Assembly (NCBI GenBank): GCA_003254885.1
Contig: QANT01001509.1
Location: forward strand, 1 to 59,352
DNA from: Purshia tridentata
Taxonomy: Eukaryota; Streptophyta; Magnoliopsida; Rosales; Rosaceae
Length of the DNA: 59,352 bases
Reading direction: 5' to 3'
In this document: piece by piece, positions 49,795-59,352 of the stretch
Layout of the letters: each line of letters begins with the position of its first letter
Numbering within the stretch: position 1 is the first letter of the stretch
Notes under the pieces: generated by a model
The model's input: the letters and a program-made list of their open reading frames with translations, nothing else
Databases searched by the model: none
Told to the model about the DNA's origin: nothing
Program-made: the position numbers and the translations under genes

Positions 49795-52700
49795 TTAAGC
49801 CAACAAATGGCGACTCATCCATGACTGGAAGCGAGACCAAGCAAGCTCAACTGCAGCTTCATCCTCATCAGGCATTCCCATGTTCTTCCTCCTATTCACA
49901 CCTTCCTGAGACCTATTCATGAAAGCATGAGCATTGCCTGGATAAATATGCACTTCATACGGGACTCCTGATGCTTTTAGCTTCTCCTCCAAAGACTTGG
50001 CAGCCTGAAAATCAAACCCCAGTGACAAGATGAAGCATTTCTTTTAAGGGATATAGTCCTCCAAGTAATCTAGAAATTTAATCATTATGGCAGTAACATC
50101 AGTTATAATTATGCATTACCACTATTTAACTATCATAGGGTGATACTTGAATTTAGTGTTTATGAGTTCACAATGAACTTAAACATTCATATCAACTCTC
50201 CTCCTTCTCTATTTATAGTTCTCCTACTTTTGAAGGATTATATGGCTGATTCTACGATGATTTGAATTCTTGACTCTTGATTCTTGACGGTAGAGGGAAA
50301 AAATGTTTCATCGCTTTGAAAATAAGGTCATTTTGACTATAAGTTGTAAATACTAGTAAATGGAATTAAGGGAAAGCAAGATTCCAATATCACAATCTCA
50401 TATCTAAATGAATGGCAAGTAGAGCTTCCTATAAATGGAAATGCTAAATCGCAGAGAAACAGTACATCAAAATCACAGGACCATATCCCCGCCTCACTTT
50501 TTGAAACAAAAATATCCGGACCACTCATTCTGTGGGATCACATATGAATGGTCTAGACTTATGTTGAGTCAACTATACAATCCAATAAGCATGATCCCCA
50601 GAATCACAACCATGAGGTGTCAACAAATGATCCCAGAAAAACAATTTGAATACAATATAAGGCGGCACCAGTAATACTTAAGACTGAAAAATAGAAAGAA
50701 AAACAATCCATACCGTCACATCTGAAAAGCCAACAAAATTATCAAGCTCTCCAAAATGAGCCTGAACAGGAGCCTTAGCTTGGGCAGGGTCTGCAAGCTC
50801 TGATGATGGTATTCCATAGAATGCAACAACAGCATCAACCTCAGGGACCAAAACAGAACTTGCAATTGAGAGAGCACCCCCCATGCAAAATCCAGTAACA
50901 CCAACCTATTTTGATTAAGCAATATGTTAATTTAGCAAATGAATTTACTTTCTAGAGTTCATATCATAACTGATTGACATCTTGATTTCAGCAGTTTTAA
51001 GGAGGACTAATTTGGTAGAACATGACAGAAATTTATGAAATATTTTGTAGAAATTTATGAAATATTTTGTGGAAATGGCATTTTAGTAAGAATTCAAATG
51101 AGTCAAAACAGATGTCATTCATGCATTATGACGGCCAATGGATGCTCATACCAGTATCGGAATTCTGAGTTATTTTGAGATTACACTTTTCCTGAGTTAT
51201 CCAGAACTATAAAAGTAAAAACTATTATAATTCAATCAATGTGTTCCTAACTAAATATTTTTCAAGTTTTGGGTTGTATTTTTTTATTGGCAAGTTTAAG
51301 GGTCGTCCACTAATGCACGTGAATGTATTTCATCATCCTCTTCTAAACCTCCAATGTATTTCCCATCTCTGTATTCTCTAACTTCCATATACAGAGTAGT
51401 ATATACATCATTATACCAGGACATCCCCAAATTATAGCTTTTACGACAATCACTATAAATTTAAACCAGAAGTAAAACATGACACACCTTCTTTGAACCA
51501 TTTGCTTTCAGCCAATTAACTGAAGCTTGGATATCCTTTACAGCACCTTGCCAATCAAGACCTTCCATCAAATGTTGTGCTTCTGCAACATCCAAACCAA
51601 CCTTTCCTCGATACAAGCTAGAACAAAATAAAGCAAGAAGATACTTAGCTTTTGAATGCAGCACATAATGAAACCAACATCCTATAATATTAACAAAAGG
51701 AAAAGTAAAGTCAACAAATTACTCAGGGATAAGTGCTTTGAATCCAGGAACAAGTTCTGAAATTTTCACAGCATGATTCTTGATTTCAAAATCCACACCC
51801 CACCACTCTTGAAGTACAACAATCCCAGGAGCACCTTCTTTGCCAACAACATATGCATCAAATGCCTGGCCAATTAGATTAAAGAACGGAACAAAGAACA
51901 GAAACAGCATTCAGTAGCAGTTACTAAAAATCAAAACATATTATCATGAAAAGCGCAATTAAAAAGGTTTGATTCACTAGCATTGGAAATAGTGAAATGG
52001 TCTATAACTACAATCTGTCAAAACAACCAACTTCATAGCTGCAGTTCAGCTGTAATACTGTCTTTTAAGGAGCGGGGAGGCTGTCTTATCGTAGCACTTT
52101 GATTAACCGACAAATGGCATGACTTTGTGTGCTTAATGTTTTTATTAAAACAAAACTGACAAACATGAAAATTCTAATTCTAAGAATTAAACTTGGAAAT
52201 CATAATGAGGAAGTGAGGCAGTTGCTCAACATTGTGTTCCATTTGTAAATTCTATCAAGCAAATCATAGATATGCTACACAAGCCTCTAAACAGTTGATG
52301 CACAACTTCAGTGGGAGGTCACGACATGGGTCACTTTTCAATAATCAATCTAGGCTTCCTTTAAGGGTGTTTTTGGAGCATCCAAACAAATTTAACAACC
52401 CGATCATAATTGCATAAACTTTAGTTCTTTAAAAAAAAAAAAAAATTCCACTACAAACGCATAAACCGATTAATGGAAGTAGTTCCAATTCCACTCCAAC
52501 ATAGAAATTAAAAATAAAATACAGAAACCCATTTCGATTCCACCCCAATACATCTAAATTCCCATTTCCCATCAATTGAAACGGTCAGAAAAAAAATTTC
52601 ATACAACCTCAATAATACACCAAAGAAAAAAAACTGACTTTTGAAGCAAAAGGATAACGCAAGTAGTAATAAAGAACAGTTAGCAATAGAAATAAAGGAA

Positions 52701-52919
52701 AATGACCGAAGCGAAAGAACTCACAGTATCGTCTCTGTGGATTTGGATTTTCTTGAAGGGGGCAGCAGAGTCGGCCATGGAACGGACTGAGAAGCGAGAA
52801 GCGAAGGGAGAGAGAGTTCGTACGAGTGAGAAAGCAGTGGCGGTGGAGTTTGGAAGAGCTGTGGAGAAGAAGGCTCTGGAAGCTGATGATCTGAGATTAC
52901 TAGCAACTGCTGCTAACAT
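49795..52919 (-). CDS. Dienelactone hydrolase family protein, probably organellar
   Basis: Five coding exons in gene order: 52725-52919, 51723-51865, 51488-51617, 50714-50905 and 49795-50004. They give 289 residues. A Ser/Ala/Arg-rich leader (about 1-48) looks like a chloroplast or mitochondrial transit peptide; an in-frame second ATG ([10 protein letters not shown], about residue 48) could make a cytosolic form. The alpha/beta hydrolase core carries the dienelactone hydrolase triad: Cys in GFCMGG (C163), Asp in FGELDNF (D211) and His in GNAHAFMN (H246). EWWG in the second exon is a family mark. Bacterial relatives open dienelactone rings (carboxymethylenebutenolidase); the plant substrate is not known from sequence. 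Confidence 0.92.
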
Positions 52920-54093
52920 TCTTTACTCAATTTTACACTCAACGAAAAAGGGCTATATAGCTTATATAAATAGATATGAGGACGTCACAGCCAGAGTGAG
53001 CGAGTGCTGGATAAAAGGAGACAACGGTTATGTGACACGAGGCTGGACGAAAACGACGTCGTTTACGGATATTTTGGACTGTTGTTTTTCTGATTGATGA
53101 GGCTTGGGCTAATCGACCCTTTTTGCCTATGGACTGGAGAAGGATCCATCACATAATTGGCCCATGATTTAGTCCATTAATTGGGAATATTTCCTTTTAT
53201 AGTAATATGACATGAATTTACCTTGGATGGCTATCATGTGTATCATGGCTTCTCAAATTTTTTTATTTTTTTACTTTTCTAAATAGCTATTTTTGTTGGG
53301 TTCGTTTATTTGAAAGGTCACCGTAGAATTTAAACTCTTTTACTCAAGTTTGAATTCCCTTCCTTCAGATAAAAAAAAATGAAGAACCATAAATCGAACT
53401 TGTAATGTGTAAAAATAAGTAGTCTACCACTAAAGCTATCTTGCAAGTAATCACATTTAAACATAACCAGCATAAGTATACAACAAACAAAATGCTAATA
53501 TCATATACCATGAACCCATTTAAGTGATCTTAAACAGTGGGGAAAGGGTAGTTTTAGGGTTTAAGTCATATTGTAAGAAATGCTAATATCATTGTTATTT
53601 TATGGGTTTTATGTATCGATCTATAATTGGTGTGCTTCGGTTGAAATATAGATAATCAATTGGGGAAAAAACTAGATTTCTATAAAATAGGATTCATTAC
53701 TAATCTTTTTAGTTTTGATATTGTGTTTATATTTAAAATTATATTGTTTTATATTTATGATCTAATATTCTTATTTATGCATATTAAAATAATATAAGTT
53801 TATATGCAAGCACAAAAATAAGAAGATGATAAATTATCCATTAGGACCATCGTGTCATATGTATTTTAAAATTTTTAATATATACTAATATATATGGATA
53901 ATTCAAGTAAAATTATAGTTTTAAAATAAACAATACACATAATACCGTAACACTGAATGACACATATTTCCTATAATTTCTCCAAATTTTAAACTATAAT
54001 TCATTTTATTTTATTTTTATTAAGATCCCAAAGTCCAAAAATTACTCATACAAGACGTCGTGAACTTCACATTCACACACATGAATTGGTCAC
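52920..54093. other. Divergent spacer between hydrolase and PPR genes
   Basis: Shared upstream DNA. Near 53100-53165 TTGGGCT and TTGGCCCAT resemble site II motifs seen in promoters of housekeeping and organelle-related genes. An upstream open frame for the PPR gene begins at 54081. Nothing else recognised. Confidence 0.5.
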
Positions 54094-54218
54094 ATGCCAC
54101 ACTCACCCGAGTGTCTACTCCAACTCCTCCAGCGCTTCCTCAACCACCCAAACCAAGTCAAACAAGTACATTCCCGCCTGATCACCAACTGTCACCTCCT
54201 CCACAACCCAAACCCTAA
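54081..54218 (+). other. Upstream open frame overlapping the PPR start
   Basis: An ATG at 54081 opens a 45-codon frame, Pro- and Thr-rich, that runs through the PPR start and stops at 54216-54218. If the mRNA begins upstream of 54081, scanning ribosomes would meet it first. It could lower PPR translation. Peptide function is unlikely. Confidence 0.4.
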
Positions 54219-55509
54219 ATCCTCAGCTTCAAAATGGATGACAACCCTCCTTTACAACACTTTGATCAGAGCCCATCTCGGTTTCGGCCAACCCCACAAG
54301 ACCTTCATCCTCTTCACCCACATGCTCGCCCACCAAGCCCCACCCAACAGCCACACCTTCCCTCCGCTTATCAAAGCCGCCTCTTCCTCCTCTCCCCATT
54401 TGGGCACACCCCTCCACTCCCAAGTCGTCAAACGGGGCGTTTTGCATGACCCATTTATACAAACCTCGTTTGTAGGATTCTATGCTCAGTTTGGTAAATT
54501 GTGTGATGCTCGTAAGATGTTCGAGGAAATTTGTGAACCGTGTGTTGTTGCGTGCAATGCGATGATTGATGGTTTTGGGAAAAATGGGGATATGGGTTCT
54601 GCTGTTTTGCTCTTTAAAAGTATGCCTGAGAGGGACGTAGTTTCGTGGACAACTGTTATTAGTGGTTTCGGGAGAAATGGGTTTTTCGGAGAGGGAATTC
54701 AGTTTTTTAAGATGATGATGAGTGAGGATGTGATGGGTTGTTTTGTAAAGCCAAATGAAGCTACTTATGTTAGTGTACTTTCTTCATGTGCTAACTTAGA
54801 TGGGTTGGGATCTCTTTATTATGGAAAGCAAATTCATGGGCATTTTATCAGGAATGAGATTGAATTTACTGTTTTTATGGGCACTGCATTGGTAGATCTT
54901 TATGGGAAGACGGGTTGTTTGCAAAGTGCTGCAAATGTTTTCAAGCAAATGATAGTTAAAGAAGTTTGTACTTGGAATGCCATGATTTCAGCACTTTCTT
55001 TGAACAGTAGGGAGAAGGAGGCTTTGGACTTGTTTGAAAAAATGAAGATGGAAAGGTTGCAACCTAATGAGGTTACATTTGTTGCAGTTCTCACAGCTTG
55101 TGCTCGTGGAAAGCTGGTAAAGTTTGGTTTGGAATTGTTTAGATCCATGTCGAATGACTTCGGGGTTGAACCGATAATGCAACACTATGGGTGTGTGGTT
55201 GACCTCCTGGGCAGAGCAGGGCTATTTTGGGAGGCAACTGAGATTATCAAGAGCATGCCTTATGAGCCTGATGCTTCTGTATTGGGGGCTCTTTTGGGTT
55301 CTTGTAAGATTCATGGGACCAGTGCGCTGGGAAATGAAGTTGGGCAGAAACTGCTTCAATTGCAGCCACAAAATTGTGGACGGTATGTGGTTTTGTCAAA
55401 CATTAATGCTGGAATGGAGAGATGGGACCATGCTGCTGCTCTAAGGAAAGCAATGGTTCATGCCCAAATTCGGAAAATTCCAGCCTACAGTATGATTGAT
55501 GTAAAGTAG
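54094..55509 (+). CDS. E-type pentatricopeptide repeat (PPR) protein
   Basis: Single exon, 471 residues, with PLS-class PPR motifs along most of its length. Examples are NTLIRAHLGFGQPHKTF near 54, CNAMIDGFGKNGDMG near 150, SWTTVISGFGRNG near 180 and WNAMISALSLNSREKEA near 293. The C-terminus is an E-type extension (YVVLSNINAGMERWDHA) without a DYW deaminase domain. E-type PPR proteins bind organellar RNA and recruit editing factors. The target is not readable by eye. The N-terminus (HSRLITNCHLLHN) is modest as a transit peptide, so targeting is inferred from the family. A competing ATG 13 bases upstream is in another frame. Confidence 0.9.
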   Translation: MPHSPECLLQLLQRFLNHPNQVKQVHSRLITNCHLLHNPNPKSSASKWMTTLLYNTLIRAHLGFGQPHKTFILFTHMLAHQAPPNSHTFPPLIKAASSSSPHLGTPLHSQVVKRGVLHDPFIQTSFVGFYAQFGKLCDARKMFEEICEPCVVACNAMIDGFGKNGDMGSAVLLFKSMPERDVVSWTTVISGFGRNGFFGEGIQFFKMMMSEDVMGCFVKPNEATYVSVLSSCANLDGLGSLYYGKQIHGHFIRNEIEFTVFMGTALVDLYGKTGCLQSAANVFKQMIVKEVCTWNAMISALSLNSREKEALDLFEKMKMERLQPNEVTFVAVLTACARGKLVKFGLELFRSMSNDFGVEPIMQHYGCVVDLLGRAGLFWEATEIIKSMPYEPDASVLGALLGSCKIHGTSALGNEVGQKLLQLQPQNCGRYVVLSNINAGMERWDHAAALRKAMVHAQIRKIPAYSMIDVK

Positions 55510-58172
55510 AATTTATGGCCACATAATCTCTACAATGATGAAACAGAACAGCTTTTCTTGAGATATCAGAAGATTGTGGATTTCATGATAAGAAAGTTCC
55601 AAATTTAAACCAGATTGTATGATTTATGCTGCTAAAAAGTGGCAAGTATGAAGAAAGCAGATCCATATCAACTGAATGAATTCACTGAGATGACTACCAG
55701 CGTACTTCAGAACAAATGAATTCACTGAATGTAACAAAAAGTTCAGAAGTCAATCAGATTATGTAGGACTTCAGGGAAAAAAAAAAAATTGGTAAGAGTC
55801 TGAGAGCCTCTTCTGGTTGGACTTAGATTGCAACATCCAATGCAGTAGTGTAGACCATGCTAGAATGTTCAGCAGCTTTTTAATGGATATCTAGTTTTAC
55901 TCTTGCACAACATTTTTGTATTTTTCAAGTCACCCGAAAGTTGGTGAATTTTAGCATGCATGATCCTGCAGTAGCTGAACAGAAACCATAATATGGTCAT
56001 TATTAACGCTTGGAACATTTGGCATGAAAAGAAACCAAAAAGCTATCCTAACCTTTTCTTGTGAATGACTTGGGATGGGATCACAATTTTTGTGTAAATA
56101 GAAAAAAGAATCACGATCTTTGTCACTTGGCCATCAGTGACCAAGCAAATATAGAGATAAGACAGAAGTGGGGACCTTCCCAAAAGAAGAATATGCCCAG
56201 AAGTGGGGACCTTCTCAGAAAAGAAGAGAACCAGGATGAAGACATGTCTCATATCATAAATCTATTATATATCCTGTTTGTTTATAGAGTTTTATTTGTT
56301 AAGAAATTGTAAATATACAAAGGTTGATTTTTCAACAGACTTGTAGAAATTGAAAAAAGTTGTTAAATTTAGAATTAGAAACCCATCTTGACCCTTAATT
56401 GTTAATTTGTTACATACCTTTGGCTTTAGGTAATATATTTATTAGCCAAAAAGTAAATAAAAGATGATGTCTATCAGTCTATCTCATTCCAACCTTGCAA
56501 GGGAGTTGTCACTTTCAATAGCTAGCACTCTTTCATTTGCCTGTTTTCCTTTACTTTATAATATATTATATAAGAAGTACGAATCTTTGTTTTGTTTTCT
56601 GTTTTTTGTTTTTAGTTCAGCATCTCTGCTTTTGTCTGTTGGGAAAAGCTCCAGACACACTAACAAACAATAGAGGTTAAGATCTCTTCGGTCTTCTGAA
56701 ATCAGAAGAGAGAGACATCAGTACTTACGTCACTAGAAGTTGATCGATTAACCTAAAAATATTAATGAAAGCAAAAACCTAATTGATTTGAGTTCTTCAA
56801 AGCATGCATCAGATAAGAGGAGTCGTAAAAATATTATCCTGACAGTATACACTAAAAAAATCTAACAGTTTTGATGGCTGTGTTTATCATTTTGATGTGT
56901 GTGTTTGAATTTGGTTTCTAAATCATCCACAAATTATTAATGTGCGGTGGTCCTCCACCCAAATAATTGAACACCATTTGTTCTTCTGTGGAAGGAGATT
57001 GCAGCCTTGTCACGTTTCTGAATCTCTGTCTTTTTAGTTCTAGAGACTTGGTTTCACCCCTCATATCATTATCTTTTAACATTTTGTTATTTGAATTCAA
57101 GTGTGTCTGCCTGTATAGACCTTTCCTTTTTCGTCTCTCTCTCTCTCTCTTCTATTCAAAGAAGGTGGACTATGATAGCTGAAATCTTGCCGTAAATGTA
57201 ACTGTGCGAAAATATTACATTATGAGATGGTCTTATACATTGTGATTTGGACAAGCATGTACTACATTGTGTGCCGATTGTACACAATAATTTCGCTATT
57301 TTCTTAGTTAACTTAGAATCTAATTTGTACTTGCTCACTTTATACGTATTCCTATTAGAAACTATAGGGAGGCCAATGGCAATGATTATTTTAGTACTGC
57401 AGTGGCTATATATATATATATATATATATGTTTCTCACTTTGTGGAAACTGGGGCAGAACATGTGTTTATAGTCGTCCATGATGGCTTGCAAGCTCAGTT
57501 AATTCTTTATATTTTTAACTTCCAAGGTAATTTTAATGGACAAGCTAAGTAATAAAAAATTGAAATAATTACTGTATGATTCATATTTTGTATCCTATTG
57601 AATATCTAGTTCATCAAATAATTAGATTTAACAATAACCTAATTATCATGGATTTGATATTTTTAGCTTTATTATTTATATACTCATCAATCATGGATTT
57701 ATCATCATCTCCAACTTCTCTCTCTCTCCCCGTGAATTGGACCTGAACGCAGAGCTTTTGCACAAGGCTGATGAATCAGCTCTTGCAGTGTCTCTCTGCA
57801 GTCATGCCATAAGCATATAGGCTAACAACTCTTAAGCCGCCGACGTACTCACTTCTTTATTCATGTGCCCAGCCCTATTAATATTAATTTATTCAATTAA
57901 TATTAATTAAACGCCTTTTAATCTAAACTATTTTATACCTATGTATGGGCGAAGTGTCCTACTGTGTCTTATTTAATATTAGATTTGATTTATTATTGCT
58001 CTAATATCTCTGTCCCGTGGCCCCAAGGTAACAATTCCATGTTACGTACACAATTACAAATGGTGTACGTACTTTCAGCCTTTCATCATCATATCACTAC
58101 AAAATAATCCCATGCCACATACACAACCAACAAGCAATCACAGACTCTCAGAGCCAACTAGCTAGTCCACCT
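55510..58172. other. Spacer between PPR and Csl genes
   Basis: PPR 3' flank, then AT-rich DNA with short fortuitous frames. Contains the 35-bp-period repeat at 56163-56214, a CT run near 57130-57150, a TA run at about 57407-57429, and Csl promoter DNA at the right end. No gene seen. Confidence 0.5.
56163..56214 (+). repeat. Short direct repeat, 17 bp, 35-bp period
   Basis: CAGAAGTGGGGACCTTC occurs at 56163-56179 and 56198-56214, each followed by a purine-rich AAAAGAAGA-like tail, so the duplicated unit is about 35 bp with small changes. Confidence 0.8.
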
Positions 58173-58180
58173 TATATATG
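58172..58180 (+). promoter_or_regulatory. TATA box of Csl gene
   Basis: TTATATATG lies about 25-30 bases before the ATG at 58204 and 60 before the ATG at 58240. Normal spacing puts the transcription start near 58204, which favours the second ATG. Confidence 0.5.
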
Positions 58181-58239
58181 TATGTACCCTGCAAATTAAG
58201 CACATGCCTAAACCTCAGTTCTCCCCTCATATTTTTCCA

Positions 58240-59352
58240 ATGGCTAACTCAAACTCTCTCCCTCTACATGAAAGATTTGACCACAAAAGCACAGTGCACA
58301 GAGTCATGGAATTCATAATCTTCTTCCTCCTCCTTTCACTCCTCGTCTATCGTCTTCTCTCTTTCAACAACCATGGTTTCGCTTGGTTACTCGCATTCCT
58401 ATGCGAGCTCTGGTTCACCTTCAATTGGGTCATCACCATCAGCAACAAATGGACCATTGTAGAACATAAGACGTATCCAGACCGCCTCTTACAAAGGTAT
58501 TAACACCAGTATATATTATATATGAATTTGAATTCTCTACTATACTTATTTATAAGTGCTGCAAACTTTCAATCATACTTATGTAAAGTCAAGCAAAAAT
58601 AAGCAGAAGATCCATATTATAATGTGTATATATATATACATGTACATTTTTTGTGTTATTGTTTTTGATGTGAGACTCTTTGATGTTTATAAGTACTACT
58701 TATGATTATTAGGGTGGGTGAGCATGAGCATGAGCTGCCTCTAGTAGACTTGTTTGTGACCACTGCAGACCCAGAGCTGGAACCACCTATCATTACCATA
58801 AACACAGTGCTGTCTCTGTTGGCTGTTGAATACCCATCAAACAAACTGGCTTGCTATGTATCTGATGATGGGTGCTCTCCTCTCACCTTTTACTCACTTG
58901 TGGAAGCATCAAAGTTTGCTAAGCTTTGGGTTCCATTTTGCAAGAAGTATAATGTTCAAGTTAGAGCTCCTTTCAGATACTTCTCCAATAACAATTCCAC
59001 ACTTTCAAGTAATAACTCAAGGGAGTTCAAGCAAGAGTGGAAGATATTGAAGGTGTGTGATAATTGATGAGTAATTATTTGTGCTTGGAGTACGTTTATT
59101 GGTTCAGTCAAACTTCAATTATTAGTCTTAGCCTGTCACTTTTTTTACACACAACAAGAAAGGTCTTGGCCTGTCACGTACGAATTTGTCTACTGTATTA
59201 TTGGGAAAAAAAGGTCAGGCTATACCGATCACCTTTTGCTGCTAAGTTGACCACCTTTCTTTTTTCATTTTTTATTCCCTTTTTGCCCCTCTATTAAAAA
59301 AAAATTTCTTTTTTCCTCCTTTCCTCACTGGACCACCCACCCCACCCCCACC
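58240..59352 (+). CDS. Cellulose synthase-like protein, CslB/CslH type, 5' part
   Basis: Two exons seen, 58240-58496 and 58713-59052; the gene continues beyond the window. The first 198 or so residues are present. The N-terminus [17 protein letters not shown] lacks the RING zinc finger of true CesA. It is followed by two membrane segments (about 21-40 and 47-67), then [10 protein letters not shown] and the first GT2 aspartate pair in YVSDDG. These are marks of the cellulose synthase superfamily, and the short N-terminus fits CslB or CslH, Golgi or plasma-membrane hemicellulose synthases. I chose 58240 because 58204 would sit at the transcription start. 59053-59352 is intron with an unfinished 3' part. 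Confidence 0.88.

Overview
The window is nuclear DNA of a flowering plant, most likely a eudicot of the rosid group. A Rosaceae species such as Prunus is my best guess, from overall protein resemblance only. The evidence for a plant is AT-rich spacers, short GT-AG introns, plant-only families (SKU5-like oxidase, WRKY, PPR, dirigent, phytepsin-type protease, cellulose synthase-like) and organelle-targeted enzymes with plant-style leaders. An 11-base N run inside a poly(A) tract shows this is a draft assembly. I see no virus, CRISPR array, rRNA, tRNA or operon.

Layout. 1.8-4.9 kb (+): SKU5-similar multicopper-oxidase-like cell wall protein. 6.45-7.65 kb (+): secreted glycine-rich protein with a 120-bp internal tandem repeat. 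9.5-14.5 kb (+): RAD16-like SNF2 ATPase with a RING finger. 15.1-18.8 kb (-): mitochondrial 2-oxoglutarate dehydrogenase E2 subunit. 20.9-23.0 kb (+): BAP31-like ER protein. 23.8-28.1 kb (+): four intronless dirigent genes in tandem. 29.4-30.7 kb (-): MAPKKK17/18-type kinase with ABRE/G-box sites upstream. 35.1-38.5 kb (-): phytepsin-type aspartic protease. 40.9-43.3 kb (-): group IIb WRKY factor. 49.8-52.9 kb (-): dienelactone hydrolase family protein. 54.1-55.5 kb (+): E-type PPR protein. 58.2 kb to the window end (+): 5' part of a CslB/CslH-type glycosyltransferase. All exon joins were read by eye from splice consensus, reading frame and family similarity; every complete spliced gene sums to a whole number of codons.

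The genes do not form one pathway. Several act on the wall (SKU5-like, glycine-rich, dirigent, Csl) or in stress signalling (MAPKKK, WRKY), which I treat as coincidental neighbourhood. The dirigent cluster is the only clear local expansion. It shows active birth and decay: a lost ancestral start codon in copy 3, a chimeric relic after copy 2, and histidine runs in two copies.

The least expected structure is a set of very short poly(A)-ended insertions, each flanked by a perfect 13-17 bp direct repeat. Three carry only 16-21 bp between the repeats, and a fourth carries 169 bp. They look like products of LINE-type target-primed reverse transcription truncated almost to the tail. A second oddity is intron 6 of the E2 gene, where both the donor side and the acceptor side have been duplicated separately.
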